NCBI RefSeq assembly: GCF_900087015.1
Contig: NZ_FLKP01000002.1
Coordinates: 372,001-436,000, forward strand
Direction of reading: 5' to 3'
From: Christensenella timonensis
GTDB lineage: Bacteria; Bacillota; Clostridia; Christensenellales; Christensenellaceae
DNA: 64,000 nucleotides
Made by a program: the position numbers and the translations under genes. Shown here piece after piece: positions 19,750 through 28,888 of the stretch (its first letter is position 1; each line of letters opens with the position of its first letter). Below the pieces are notes generated by a model. That model saw only the letters and a list, made by a program, of their open reading frames with translations. It made no database searches and was not told where the DNA came from.

Positions 19750-19995
19750 GACGCCAGTCCTCCATTTTTTAATTAACCATATATGTGTCAGTTGTATGTA
19801 TTAGGGCATGTTCATAATGTGGATAAGCCCTTTTTTTCCTAATGTAGCCGTATTTTCCTGCTATCCGTTTTGTGTATGGAGTGTCTTTTTTCCAAGGCAT
19901 GTCCGTGCACAGAATGGTTTCAATTCGTGGATAAAAATTTTTACAGCAGCCAGAAAATAAAACGATATATTTTTTATCCGCAAGATGTTCTTTCG
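19750..19995. other. oriC part 2: dnaA-dnaN intergenic region with DnaA boxes
   Basis: 246 bases without a gene. It holds one perfect DnaA box (TGTGGATAA, 19818-19826) and two one-mismatch boxes (CGTGGATAA at 19926-19934, TTATCCGCA at 19974-19982), with AT-rich stretches between them that may serve as the unwinding element. In B. subtilis the unwinding element lies in this same interval. Confidence 0.75.
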
Positions 19996-21402
19996 TTATC
20001 CCTTAATTCTTGCTTCGATATCCTCAACGATCCGCTTAAGTTCGATATCCTCCTTGATCTGGTTTTTAATTTTTTCCTCGGCATAGATAACGGTCGTATG
20101 GTCTTTTTTACCGAAAAATTCAGCGATTTTCAGGTAGGAAAGGTCTGTCATATCGCGCAGGATATACATGGAGATCTGCCGTGGAAACGCGATTTCCCGG
20201 TTTTTTTTCTGGCCCCTTAGATCGTCTTCCTTTACATCGTAGTAGCTGCATACGACGTCCACGACCGATTTTGGCGTAATCGCTTTGACCGTAGGCGTAC
20301 TGAAAAAGTCGTCCAGCGCTTTTTGGGCAAGTGCAAGGTCTATTTCCTGAATGGAGGAAATATCGTTATGCAGCTCCGCATACATAATGACCTTTTGCAG
20401 CGCCCCCTCAAGCGTACGGATGCTGGCATCCTTCTGCTGCGCGATATAGTGGAAGACTTCATTCTTAATAGGAAGGATATCGGGATTCTGTTCCTTTAAT
20501 GCCTGCATTTTTTTCAAAAGGATGGCTACGCGCGTTTCATAGTCGGGCATTTTGATATCTGCGATAAGGCCCCATTCAAAGCGTGAACGCATGCGTTCTT
20601 CAAGCTTTTCCATTTCCTTTGGCGGCCGGTCCGAAGAAATCACGATCTGCTTATTGAGCTCGTGCAGGGCGTTGAAGGTATGGAAAAATTCATCCTGCGT
20701 TACGTCCTTTCCGGCGATAAACTGGATATCGTCCACCAAAAGTACGTCCACATTGCGGTATTTATTGCGGAACTGCTCGCGCAGGTCGATATTCGCATTG
20801 TTATTGGTAAGCTGGATCATGCGGATCAGCTCGTTCATGAAAGTTTCGCTGGTGACATAAACGATCTGGGCATCCGGATTTTCTTTTTTGATATGGTTGC
20901 CGATAGCGTGCATCAGGTGCGTTTTGCCAAGACCGACACCTCCGTATAAAAATAAGGGATTGTAGGAATGTCCCGGGGACTGCGCAACGGCAAGGGCCGC
21001 GGCGTTGGCAAATTTATTGGATTCGCCCACGACAAAGCTATCAAAGGTATAGGCCGGGTTGAGCGTGGAGCCCATGGGCTTTTTTGGCTGCGGCTTTTCC
21101 GGCGTGATCTCGTTTACCTTGATATTCGCCGCTTCCTGCGGCGTTACAAAGAGAAGCGAAAGATTGACGGAAGAAGCGCCGTAAAGCTCTTCATAGGCAA
21201 GCTGCATCGTTTTTTTGATCTGCTCTGCGTATTTTTCATTGATCAGGTTTTTGTGCATGGGGCTGGATACTTCAAAATAATAAGTATTGTCTTCTTCATG
21301 GATCGGTTTTAGTTCCTTGATCCATACGTTAAATTGGAACATGGGAAGTTCTTCTTCCAAATAACTCAATGTTTTTTCCCATAGAATGTTAAATACGCCC
21401 AT
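19996..21402 (-). CDS. dnaA: Chromosomal replication initiator DnaA
   Basis: 468 residues in the four-domain order: domain I (1-85), a variable linker, the AAA+ ATPase (about 110-325) with Walker A GGVGLGKTHL and Walker B LLVDDIQF, and the C-terminal HTH (about 355-468) with the DnaA signature DHTTVIYAEEKI. It binds DnaA boxes at oriC and opens the duplex. The start is ATG 21402, with GAGGAA at eight bases; an adjacent TTG is in frame. Boxes lie upstream and downstream, so the gene is likely autoregulated. Confidence 0.98.
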   Translation of the reverse strand: MGVFNILWEKTLSYLEEELPMFQFNVWIKELKPIHEEDNTYYFEVSSPMHKNLINEKYAEQIKKTMQLAYEELYGASSVNLSLLFVTPQEAANIKVNEITPEKPQPKKPMGSTLNPAYTFDSFVVGESNKFANAAALAVAQSPGHSYNPLFLYGGVGLGKTHLMHAIGNHIKKENPDAQIVYVTSETFMNELIRMIQLTNNNANIDLREQFRNKYRNVDVLLVDDIQFIAGKDVTQDEFFHTFNALHELNKQIVISSDRPPKEMEKLEERMRSRFEWGLIADIKMPDYETRVAILLKKMQALKEQNPDILPIKNEVFHYIAQQKDASIRTLEGALQKVIMYAELHNDISSIQEIDLALAQKALDDFFSTPTVKAITPKSVVDVVCSYYDVKEDDLRGQKKNREIAFPRQISMYILRDMTDLSYLKIAEFFGKKDHTTVIYAEEKIKNQIKEDIELKRIVEDIEARIKG

Positions 21403-21569
21403 CAAAAAAATTCCTCTGCCTTATTTTATGTGGATAACTATGTGCACAGATAAAAGGGCTGTGCACAAGTGTTTCCATGTTCTTGTAAAAAGTTATACGA
21501 ACGTTATCCACAAATCTATCCACAAAATCCACAAAAATGTGAATAACCATGCGGGTTTGTACGTGTTTT
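21403..21569. other. oriC part 1: DnaA-box cluster upstream of dnaA
   Basis: Perfect or near-perfect DnaA boxes: TGTGGATAA (21429-21437), TTATCCACA (21504-21512), CTATCCACA (21516-21524, one mismatch), a weak AAATCCACA (21525-21533) and TGTGAATAA (21538-21546, matches TTATNCACA). Boxes at 21504, 21516 and 21525 are in direct repeat about 9-12 bases apart. The cluster lies between the dnaA start and its promoter, so DnaA binding should also repress dnaA. Confidence 0.85.
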
Positions 21570-21578
21570 ATTATAGCA
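21570..21578 (-). promoter_or_regulatory. Extended -10 promoter of dnaA
   Basis: On the minus strand TGCTATAAT forms a perfect extended -10. It gives a leader of about 160 bases that spans the DnaA-box cluster. No good -35 was seen. Confidence 0.6.
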
Positions 21579-21626
21579 TAAAGGGAGAAAAAAGGGAAAG
21601 GAAAAAAGAAATAAAAAGTGATGGAA

Positions 21627-21655
21627 TTGTAATACCGTAAAAACTGTATTAGAAT
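21627..21655 (+). promoter_or_regulatory. Promoter of the DUF975 gene
   Basis: TTGTAA (21627-21632), 17-base spacer, TAGAAT (21650-21655), 38 bases before the ATG. Confidence 0.6.
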
Positions 21656-21693
21656 ACAAGATAGAAAAAGGGAAACCTGTCCGGTAGGAAAAT

Positions 21694-22426
21694 ATGAAAA
21701 AGAGAAGAGAAATAAAAAGGATAGCCCAAATAAATTTTTTGGGGCAATACTGGAAGTCGGTCGTAGTGGTACTGATCGTTTCGATCATTCCTTTTTTTAT
21801 GATGTGGACGGGAACGATTTTTACGATCGCGGCCCTGTACTGTACGGTTTTTATTTTCCAGCTGAGTTTGGTGCAGACGGTGGCCACGACGATCTCGTCC
21901 GTTCTGCTGGGGATCATCATGGTGTTGATGCAGCCTATCCTGTCGGTCGGCGCCGCGGGAATGTATATCGATGTTTTTGAAAGCAGGAAAACAAGCGTGT
22001 GGAAATGCCTGGGGGGGGTTCCAGAACTTCGGAAACGCGCTTGGGGGTATGTTGTGGATGATCCTGTGGATATTCCTCTGGTCTATCCTCCTTATCGTAC
22101 CGGGGATCGTCAAAAGTTATTCCTATTGTATGACGCCCTATATATTGTCAGATTGCCCGCGCGTATACGGGCCGGATGCTGTGGAGATATCCAAACGTAT
22201 GATGCGCGGTTACAAGGCAAAAATATTCGTGGCCCAGCTGAGTTTTTTGGGGTGGATGGTCTTATCCGTGATGACGCTGGGGATATTGTGGATATTTTAT
22301 GTAGGCCCTTATTATAATACGGTGATGGCAGGATATTATGAGGAGATCAAGCGGGCGGCGGTAAAAAACGGCGCGGTGACGCAGGAAGAATTTGAAGGGG
22401 CGGAACTTAGGCCCACGGAAGTTTAG
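21694..22426 (+). pseudogene. DUF975 family membrane protein, interrupted by a frameshift in a G8 tract
   Basis: Two overlapping frames together encode one protein of about 243 residues. The first frame gives the N-terminus and two to three membrane helices up to WKCLGG; the second continues with FQNFGNALGGMLWMILW, IVPGIVKSYSYCMTPYIL and the C-terminal helices. The order of helices and the conserved GIVKSYSY...M segment fit DUF975. The frames join at eight G (22011-22018); removing one G joins them perfectly. It could be a real mutation, a phase-variable switch or a sequencing error. The ATG at 21694 has a GTAGGAAA site and a promoter. It is the first gene to the right of oriC. Function is unknown. 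Confidence 0.8.
22011..22018 (+). repeat. G8 homopolymer at the DUF975 frameshift
   Basis: Run of eight G inside the coding region, exactly where the reading frame changes. Seven G would restore one open frame. Confidence 0.9.
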
Positions 22427-22449
22427 GCTTCGCGCATGCCTTTTTTTGG

Positions 22450-22478
22450 TTGACACTTGACCTTAATAAATATATAAT
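22450..22478 (+). promoter_or_regulatory. Consensus promoter of the rpmH-rnpA operon
   Basis: Perfect TTGACA (22450-22455), 17-base spacer, perfect TATAAT (22473-22478). It leaves a leader of about 85 bases before rpmH. Confidence 0.9.
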
Positions 22479-22571
22479 AATAATCGTCTTTTTATCGAAA
22501 AAAATATGGTGCAAGCTTCCGGCGCTTATGTCGGTTAGTAATACGATTACAGAAGTGGAGAGAATGAGATT

Positions 22572-22706
22572 ATGAAAATGACCTATCAGCCCAAAAAGAG
22601 AAAACGCAGCCGCGTCCACGGCTTTATGAGCAGAATGAAAACGAAAGCCGGCAGGAATGTCCTGAAAAGAAGACGTGCAAAGGGCAGAAAAGTGCTGTCT
22701 GCATAA
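22572..22706 (+). CDS. rpmH: 50S ribosomal protein L34
   Basis: 44 residues, highly basic. The protein starts [18 protein letters not shown] and ends [12 protein letters not shown], the standard L34 pattern. It is a structural protein of the large ribosomal subunit. It is in its usual place next to the origin, just upstream of rnpA (three-base gap) and downstream of a consensus promoter. Confidence 0.97.
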   Translation: MKMTYQPKKRKRSRVHGFMSRMKTKAGRNVLKRRRAKGRKVLSA

Positions 22707-22709
22707 AAA

Positions 22710-23084
22710 GTGAACATACTGACTCTGAAAAAAAACAAGGAGTTCAACTTTGTTTACAGGCGTGGGAAGCCTGCAGGATCGCGCGATATGACGCTTATCT
22801 GTGCAAAGGGCAGATATGGCGGCGTGCGGGTCGGATTTTCGGTCAGCAAAAAAGTAGGAAACAGTGTGGTGAGAAATCGTACAAGACGCAGGCTAAAGGA
22901 AGCGTTTCGTACGTTTTTACCTGTTTTAAGCGGAAATTACAGTCTTGTTTTTGTGGCGCGGCCAACGATCCGCGAGGCGGAGTTTGCAGACATCGAAAGA
23001 CAGATGCAAACGCTCCTCAATAAGGCCGGACTGCTTTCCCTGAAGGGAGAGAAGCATGAAAAAAGTGATATTGGCGCTCATTAG
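22710..23084 (+). CDS. rnpA: Ribonuclease P protein component
   Basis: 124 residues; the protein cofactor of the RNase P ribozyme, which removes 5' leaders from pre-tRNA. The RNR signature is seen in [22 protein letters not shown] start, three bases after rpmH with no separate strong ribosome binding site, so translation is probably coupled to rpmH. The C-terminal 29 bases overlap yidD. Confidence 0.96.
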   Translation: MNILTLKKNKEFNFVYRRGKPAGSRDMTLICAKGRYGGVRVGFSVSKKVGNSVVRNRTRRRLKEAFRTFLPVLSGNYSLVFVARPTIREAEFADIERQMQTLLNKAGLLSLKGEKHEKSDIGAH

Positions 23085-23265
23085 GTTTTACAGGAGGGCG
23101 ATCTCGCCTTATTTGCGCCCGTGCTGCCGGTATACGCCGACATGTTCGCAGTATGCGATCGAGGCGGTCACAAAATATGGCGCGCTCAAAGGCTCATTCC
23201 TGGCAATCAAGCGGATATTGCGCTGTAACCCGTTGTTTCCGGGCGGATACGATCCCGTTCCATAA
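23056..23265 (+). CDS. yidD: Membrane protein insertion efficiency factor YidD
   Basis: 69 residues with the family motif [17 protein letters not shown] and C-terminal [15 protein letters not shown]. The protein has an N-terminal amphipathic helix and assists YidC in inserting membrane proteins. The ATG lies inside rnpA with a GGGAGAG site; the overlap is the usual arrangement. Confidence 0.96.
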   Translation: MKKVILALIRFYRRAISPYLRPCCRYTPTCSQYAIEAVTKYGALKGSFLAIKRILRCNPLFPGGYDPVP

Positions 23266-23284
23266 TTTGGGGAGGATATAGATC

Positions 23285-24274
23285 TTGGATTTTCTATATA
23301 ATAACTTTTTATCAGATTTTTTCAGCATTTGCATGAATGGGCTCAACAGCCTATTTGCGGATTATGCGCTGACGATCGTTATCCTGACGATTCTGATCCG
23401 CCTGTGCCTGCTGCCGCTCGACTTGAAAATGCGGAGCAATTCCGCTAAGATGCAAGCGCTCGGGCCGGAGATCCAGTCCTTGCAAAAGCGCTATGCCAAC
23501 AATCCGCAGCAGCTGCAGAGAAAGCAGCAGGAGCTTTATCGCAAGATGAATGTAAAGCCGATGCTGGGCTGCCTTCCGTCGCTCATACAGCTGCCGATCC
23601 TTTTTGCGTTTTTCGGCGCAATGCGTGTTCTGCAGAGCCAGCAGACGGTAGCCCTCATGCTTGACGCGGCGCAGTATGGCGCGAGTACGGTGCAGCTTCC
23701 CGAATTTTTCTGGGTGCATAACTTCTGGCAGCCGGACAACGGGATGTCCAACATCCTGCCAAACTCGACGGAGTTCCTGTCGTTTATCCAGCAGAACTCC
23801 CTGTACATCACCCCGCAGACGATGGGGCTGTTACAGAGCAAGGGGCTGCTTGATTTTTCGACGGGCGTGATGAGCGTACCGGACGCGACGTATACGCAGC
23901 TGACGACGCAGATACTCCAGGCGAACGGGTTTGTGGACGCGGCCGGAAAGGTCACCAACTACAATGGATACTTTATCCTGCCGGCGCTTGCGGGCGTGGC
24001 ATTGTTCCTGCAGCAAAAATTCAATCCTGCCGCGATGAACGGGGGAATGAACATGGCTGCCTCCGGCGGCAGCGAACAGGCAGAGGCACAGGGATGCACC
24101 AACAAGATGATGCTTTGGATCTTCCCGATCTTTTCAATCTGGATTTGCGCAACATCGAATACAGCGTTTGCCCTTTACTGGTTCATTTCCAGCTTGTATG
24201 CCTTCACGCAGATGAAGCTGGTTGACCTCATTAAAAAGGCACGGGCAAAAAAGAAAGAGGTCAGCGTTGTATAA
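23285..24274 (+). CDS. yidC: Membrane protein insertase YidC/Oxa1 (SpoIIIJ-type)
   Basis: 329 residues. It has no large N-terminal periplasmic domain, as in Gram-positive forms, and no lipobox is evident at the N-terminus. Helix 1 (about 22-48) ends with the conserved Arg at IRLCLLP; the amphipathic coiled loop with KMRSNSAKMQ and MKPMLGCLPSLIQLPIL follows. A long segment of about 100 residues (about 125-225) separates helices 2 and 3. The C-terminal region has FALYWFISSLYAFTQM. Start codon is TTG at 23285 after a GGGGAGGA site. It is 19 bases after yidD. Confidence 0.94.
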   Translation: MDFLYNNFLSDFFSICMNGLNSLFADYALTIVILTILIRLCLLPLDLKMRSNSAKMQALGPEIQSLQKRYANNPQQLQRKQQELYRKMNVKPMLGCLPSLIQLPILFAFFGAMRVLQSQQTVALMLDAAQYGASTVQLPEFFWVHNFWQPDNGMSNILPNSTEFLSFIQQNSLYITPQTMGLLQSKGLLDFSTGVMSVPDATYTQLTTQILQANGFVDAAGKVTNYNGYFILPALAGVALFLQQKFNPAAMNGGMNMAASGGSEQAEAQGCTNKMMLWIFPIFSIWICATSNTAFALYWFISSLYAFTQMKLVDLIKKARAKKKEVSVV

Positions 24275-24289
24275 AAGGGGGATGAAATC

Positions 24290-25003
24290 GTGAAATATGT
24301 GGAAGCAAAGGGTAAGACGGTCGATGAAGCGATCTTCAGCGGCTTGGAGGAATTGGGCCTTGCCCTCGATGAAGTAAATATTGAGATCGTACACGAAGGA
24401 AGTAAAGGCTTTTTCGGGCTCGGCAAAAACGCGGTCGTCCGGCTGACGAAAAAGGAAGACGAAAAACCAGAAAAACCAGCGCCCCGGAGCAGCAATAAGG
24501 GCGCAGCCAAAAGCGAGGAACGCAAGCCGCGCGTAAACGTCGTCCCGGGAGACAGTGCGCCGGAAAATTTCCTAAACGGGCTTTTCCAGCGGATGGATGT
24601 GGATGCTGTCTGCGCCTTAAAAGAAGAAGGTGAAAAAAGCATCCAGATCGAGATCACCGGAAAGGATACGGCGGTGCTGATCGGCCGCCGGGGGGATACG
24701 CTGGACGCCCTGCAATATTTGACGGGGCTTGCGGTCAATAAGGGAAAAGACGATTACAAGAAGATCATGCTGGATGCGGAAAACTACCGCCAGAAGCGTG
24801 AGCATACATTGGAAAAACTGGCTAAGAGGCTGGCAAGCACGGTGGCGAAAACCGGAAAGCCAATCACGCTGGAGCCTATGAACCCATACGAACGCCGGAT
24901 ATTGCATGCAACGTTGCAGAACAATCCCCGCGTGGAAACGATGTCGGAAGGTGAAGAACCTTACCGCCGTGTGGTGATCAGGAGAAAGCGCAGCGCCGAT
25001 TAA
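24290..25003 (+). CDS. jag: RNA-binding protein Jag/KhpB
   Basis: 237 residues: Jag-N domain (1-50, with the KGFFGLGKNAVVRL end), a charged linker rich in Lys/Glu/Pro, a KH domain (about 105-170, IGRRGDTLDALQYLTGL) and a R3H domain (about 175-237, LEPMNPYERRILHATLQ). In other Firmicutes it pairs with KhpA and affects cell elongation and division through RNA binding. GTG start with AAAAGGGGG, 15 bases after yidC. Confidence 0.95.
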   Translation: MKYVEAKGKTVDEAIFSGLEELGLALDEVNIEIVHEGSKGFFGLGKNAVVRLTKKEDEKPEKPAPRSSNKGAAKSEERKPRVNVVPGDSAPENFLNGLFQRMDVDAVCALKEEGEKSIQIEITGKDTAVLIGRRGDTLDALQYLTGLAVNKGKDDYKKIMLDAENYRQKREHTLEKLAKRLASTVAKTGKPITLEPMNPYERRILHATLQNNPRVETMSEGEEPYRRVVIRRKRSAD

Positions 25004-25012
25004 TACGCAAAC

Positions 25013-25042
25013 GGACCCGGCTTTGAATAGTCGGGTTTTTTT
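25013..25042 (+). terminator. Terminator after jag
   Basis: Stem ACCCGGCTT/TAGTCGGGT with one wobble pair, short loop and a seven-T run. It closes the rpmH-jag transcript 12 bases after jag. Confidence 0.75.
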
Positions 25043-25062
25043 GAATCATGTGAGGAACAACG

Positions 25063-26424
25063 ATGCAAGAGGAGACCATTGCAGCAATCGCTACGCCGCC
25101 CGGCACGGGAGGCGTAGCCATCATCAGGATCAGCGGGCCGCAGGCAAAAGATGTTTTGCGGCGCGTGTTTTCGCGTGGCGTTTTTGAGCACGCGCGGATG
25201 TATCATGGCAGGATCGTACGTGACGGCGAGCTTTTGGACGAAGGCATGGCTGTGTTTTTCCGGGCGCCGCATTCGTATACGGGCGAGGACGTGGCAGAGC
25301 TGCATTGCCATGGAAGCCTGGTCGGGCTTCGCGGCGTACTGGACTTCGTATTTGCGTCCGGGGCGCGCCCGGCACAAGCGGGAGAGTTTACGCGGCGCGC
25401 TTTTTTGAACGGGAAGATGGACTTGACGCAGGCAGAAGCGGTATGCGATTTTATTTCCGCTTCCTCTAAGGCAGGGGCAAAAGCTTCCCTAAGGCAGCTT
25501 GCCGGAGGATTGAAGGATACGGTGTCCGCCTTCCAAAGCGAGCTGACCGACCTGTTGGCGCAGGTCACGGCAGCGGTGGAATATCCGGAGGAAGACCTGG
25601 AGCACGAGATCACCGCGGATGCGCTGCCGTTGATTGGAAAACTGAAAAAAAGCATCGGGCAATTGGCAGATACGTTTGAGCAGGGGCGGGTCTTGAAGGA
25701 AGGGCTCGATGTGGCGATCGCCGGAAAACCGAACGTGGGAAAATCGTCTTTGATGAACGCGCTTTTGGGGCACGAGCGTGCCATTGTGGCAGACGTTCCG
25801 GGCACGACGCGGGATACGATCGACCAAAGCTTTTACATCGATGATATCAGGATAAACCTGACGGATACGGCAGGAATCAGGAACACAGACGATTTTATTG
25901 AAAGCAAAGGCGTAGAACGGTCTAAAAACGCCGTAGAAACGAGTAAATTGACGATTTTTGTGCTGGATGCGGCGGAGGGAATATCGGCGGAAGACCAGGA
26001 CGTGTTTGAAACGCTTAAAAACAGTGAAGCCGATGTTCTGGTCGTTTTGAATAAATTAGATGCTTCTGAGAGGCTCACAGAAAAGGATGTTTTATCACAG
26101 TTTCTTGCATATCCCGTGCTATGTGTTTCCGCTAAAACGGGCGAAGGCATGGAAGCACTGAGGGCGTGGTTGTATCAATATGCGTTGAAGGATCAAACTT
26201 CGGCGGAAGGTACGGTTATTACAAATTTGCGCCACAGGTATGCGCTGCTCGATGCGGCGGCAAAACTAGGGGAAGCGCAGGACGCTCTTGAACACGGAAT
26301 GGATATGGACTGCGTGACCATTGACCTAAATGGAGCATGGATGAGTTTGGGGGAAATTACGGGCAACACGGTCAGCGAGGAGATCATTGACCGCGTGTTC
26401 GAGAATTTTTGCCTGGGGAAATAA
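25063..26424 (+). CDS. mnmE: tRNA modification GTPase MnmE
   Basis: 453 residues; with MnmG it installs the carboxymethylaminomethyl group on wobble U34. The N-terminal formyl-THF binding domain is followed by helical parts and an inserted GTPase domain: G1 GKPNVGKSS, G2 TTRDT, G3 DTAG, G4 NKLD. The protein ends CLGK, the catalytic C-terminal Cys motif (CxGK). ATG follows GAGGA. It is followed by mnmG after nine bases. Confidence 0.97.
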   Translation: MQEETIAAIATPPGTGGVAIIRISGPQAKDVLRRVFSRGVFEHARMYHGRIVRDGELLDEGMAVFFRAPHSYTGEDVAELHCHGSLVGLRGVLDFVFASGARPAQAGEFTRRAFLNGKMDLTQAEAVCDFISASSKAGAKASLRQLAGGLKDTVSAFQSELTDLLAQVTAAVEYPEEDLEHEITADALPLIGKLKKSIGQLADTFEQGRVLKEGLDVAIAGKPNVGKSSLMNALLGHERAIVADVPGTTRDTIDQSFYIDDIRINLTDTAGIRNTDDFIESKGVERSKNAVETSKLTIFVLDAAEGISAEDQDVFETLKNSEADVLVVLNKLDASERLTEKDVLSQFLAYPVLCVSAKTGEGMEALRAWLYQYALKDQTSAEGTVITNLRHRYALLDAAAKLGEAQDALEHGMDMDCVTIDLNGAWMSLGEITGNTVSEEIIDRVFENFCLGK

Positions 26425-26433
26425 GGAGAACGT

Positions 26434-28305
26434 ATGACGGAATACGATGGCGGGCAATTTGATATCGTGGTCGTGGGTGCGGGCCACGCGGGTGTGGAAG
26501 CTGCGCTTGCCTGTGCACGCCTTGGGAAAAGGACGCTACTTGCGACGATCAATATGGACGCCATAGCATTGATGGCATGCAATCCGGCTATCGGCGGCAG
26601 CGCAAAGGGGCATTTGGTGCGCGAGATCGATGCGTTGGGCGGGCAGATGGGCCTCGCCGCAGACGCGACTTTTATCCAGATCAAGATGTTGAATACAAAA
26701 AAAGGGCCGGCGGTGCATTCGCTGCGCGCACAGCAGGATAAAAAGCAGTATCAGGCCTATATGAAGCAAGTGCTTGAGAATACGGACAACCTCTCGCTTG
26801 TGCAGGACGAAATCACACAGCTTATGACGGACGACAAGGGCGTCACGGGCGTGACCGGAGCGATGGGCGCACGGTACTTGGCCCGCGCAGTCATATTGGC
26901 GACGGGCGTGTATCTAAAAGGAAAGGTGATCGTTGGGGAATTTGCGAAAAGCGCCGGGCCGAGCGGCCTTTTCCCTGCGGAGTATTTGAGCGGCAGCCTT
27001 TCTTCCCTTGGTTTTTCGCTGCAGCGCTTCAAGACGGGTACGCCTGCGCGCGTGGATGCGCGCTCTATCGATTTTTCCAAAACGACGCCGCAGTATGGGG
27101 ATGAAAGGATCGTACCCTTTTCTTTTATGAGCAGCAGGATCGAGCGGGAGCAGGTTCCCTGCTTCCTTACCTACACAAACGAAAAAACGCACGGGATCAT
27201 TCGCGAGAACATACACAGGAGCCCGCTGTACAGCGGCATGATCGAGGGAATCGGGCCGAGGTACTGCCCGTCTATCGAGGATAAGGTGGTCAAATTTCCG
27301 GACAAGGAGCGGCACCAGCTGTTTTTGGAGCCGGAGGGGCTGCATACAAATGAAATATATGTGCAGGGCATGTCCTCCAGCTTGCCTGTCGAGGTGCAGG
27401 TCGCGCTTTACCGGACGATTCCGGGATTGGAAAAGGTGCATTTCGTACGCCCGGCTTATGCGATCGAGTATGATTGCATCGATCCGACGCGGCTTATGCC
27501 CAGCCTGCAAACAAAGGATGTTCCCGGCCTTTTTACGGCAGGACAGATCAACGGTACCTCCGGATATGAGGAGGCGGGCGCGCAAGGACTTGTCGCAGGG
27601 ATCAATACCTGCCGCTACCTGGATGGGCAGTCGCCCGTTATTTTGGGCCGCGACCAGGCGTATGCGGGCGTGTTGATCGACGACCTTGTGACGAAAGGGA
27701 CAAAAGAGCCGTACCGTATGATGACGGCGCGTGCCGAATACCGCTTGCTTTTGCGGCAGGACAACGCGGATACGCGCCTTACGCAGATCGGGCGGGACGT
27801 GGGGCTCGTGGATGACGCACGTTACGACCGCTTCATGTATAAGATGGAAAATGTTTCACGTGAAACAAAACGCCTCAACGAAACGACGGTGGGACGTATG
27901 GATGCGGATGCTTTTTTGAAAAAGCGCGGCATGCAGGAAACGGGTAAGGGAATGAAGCTTTCCGCTCTGCTTATGCGGCCGGGGGTCAGGTATGAAGATA
28001 TCCGGCAGCTTTACGGGCATTGCCCGGAACTGGAAGAGGATATAGCCCTGCAGATCGAGACAAATATTAAATATGCGGGCTATATCGATAAGCAGCTAAA
28101 GCAGGTCGCGGCGGCGGAAGCGCTCAACAAAAAGCAGATACCTCCGGAGATAGATTATACACGGATCAGCGGGCTACGGCTGGAAGCGCGTGCAAAATTA
28201 AACGATGTGCGCCCGCTAAGCGTGGGGCAGGCGTCGCGCATTTCGGGAGTATCGCCTGCGGATATTTCGGTATTGCTGGTGTATCTGGCATCGATCGGCA
28301 AATGA
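26434..28305 (+). CDS. mnmG: tRNA uridine-5-carboxymethylaminomethyl synthesis enzyme MnmG
   Basis: 623 residues, the usual length. The FAD site is VVGAGHAGVEAALACARLG; the conserved CNPAIGGSAKGHLVREIDALGG, the GTPARVD and the NGTSGYEEAGAQGL motifs are present. It forms a heterotetramer with MnmE. GGAG site before ATG. A perfect parS site lies within the coding sequence (codons for NVSRET). Confidence 0.97.
   Translation: MTEYDGGQFDIVVVGAGHAGVEAALACARLGKRTLLATINMDAIALMACNPAIGGSAKGHLVREIDALGGQMGLAADATFIQIKMLNTKKGPAVHSLRAQQDKKQYQAYMKQVLENTDNLSLVQDEITQLMTDDKGVTGVTGAMGARYLARAVILATGVYLKGKVIVGEFAKSAGPSGLFPAEYLSGSLSSLGFSLQRFKTGTPARVDARSIDFSKTTPQYGDERIVPFSFMSSRIEREQVPCFLTYTNEKTHGIIRENIHRSPLYSGMIEGIGPRYCPSIEDKVVKFPDKERHQLFLEPEGLHTNEIYVQGMSSSLPVEVQVALYRTIPGLEKVHFVRPAYAIEYDCIDPTRLMPSLQTKDVPGLFTAGQINGTSGYEEAGAQGLVAGINTCRYLDGQSPVILGRDQAYAGVLIDDLVTKGTKEPYRMMTARAEYRLLLRQDNADTRLTQIGRDVGLVDDARYDRFMYKMENVSRETKRLNETTVGRMDADAFLKKRGMQETGKGMKLSALLMRPGVRYEDIRQLYGHCPELEEDIALQIETNIKYAGYIDKQLKQVAAAEALNKKQIPPEIDYTRISGLRLEARAKLNDVRPLSVGQASRISGVSPADISVLLVYLASIGK
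27852..27867. promoter_or_regulatory. parS centromere site inside mnmG
   Basis: Perfect 16-base palindrome TGTTTCACGTGAAACA, the Firmicutes parS consensus bound by ParB/Spo0J. Confidence 0.95.
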
Positions 28306-28347
28306 AAAGACGGACTACAGGACAGGACGCCCCAAAAGGAGGACGTG

Positions 28348-28863
28348 ATGGAAAAAACCGTTGAATCGGAAAGATTGGTTTTCAGGAAATTAAAGAAGGA
28401 AGATTTTGATACGATTTCCGTTTTTTTGAAAGCCCCGGACGTGATGTATGCGTGGGGGCATGGCTTTTCCGATGAAGAAGTCCGGGAGTGGCTGGATAAG
28501 AACTTGAAACGCTACGAGGACAATGGCTACGCCTTTTTTCTTGCGGTAAACAAGCAAACGCAGGATGCAGTAGGCACCATGGGCATTATTTACAATGAGA
28601 TCGACGGCAGGTGGCGCTGGGAGATCGGTTATATTCTGGATAAACGTTTTTGGGGGCAGGGATATGCGCGTGAAGGCGCAAAAGCTTTCCTCGATCACGC
28701 ATTTACAAAGATGGGTATCGACGAAGTGGCCTTCCAGATCCGCGACAGCAACATTGCCTCGCAAAAGGTCGCGGAATCGTTGGGTGCCTGCCGGGAGGGA
28801 GCGTATATCCGTCACTACTATGGCGAAGATATGCCGCATTACATTTATGTAGTAAGGAAATAG
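28348..28863 (+). CDS. GNAT family N-acetyltransferase (RimJ/RimL-like)
   Basis: 171 residues with a complete GNAT fold: ESERLVFRKLKKEDF at the start, the IGYILDKRFWGQGYAREG acetyl-CoA-binding segment and the IRDSNIASQKVAESLG motif near the end, as in RimJ/RimL-type enzymes. The acceptor is unknown. The AGGAGG site is best placed for ATG 28348; a GTG one codon earlier is in frame. It sits 42 bases after mnmG and is followed by a parS site. Confidence 0.9.
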   Translation: MEKTVESERLVFRKLKKEDFDTISVFLKAPDVMYAWGHGFSDEEVREWLDKNLKRYEDNGYAFFLAVNKQTQDAVGTMGIIYNEIDGRWRWEIGYILDKRFWGQGYAREGAKAFLDHAFTKMGIDEVAFQIRDSNIASQKVAESLGACREGAYIRHYYGEDMPHYIYVVRK

Positions 28864-28888
28864 CAGGGCACGGTAATGGTAAAGGAAA

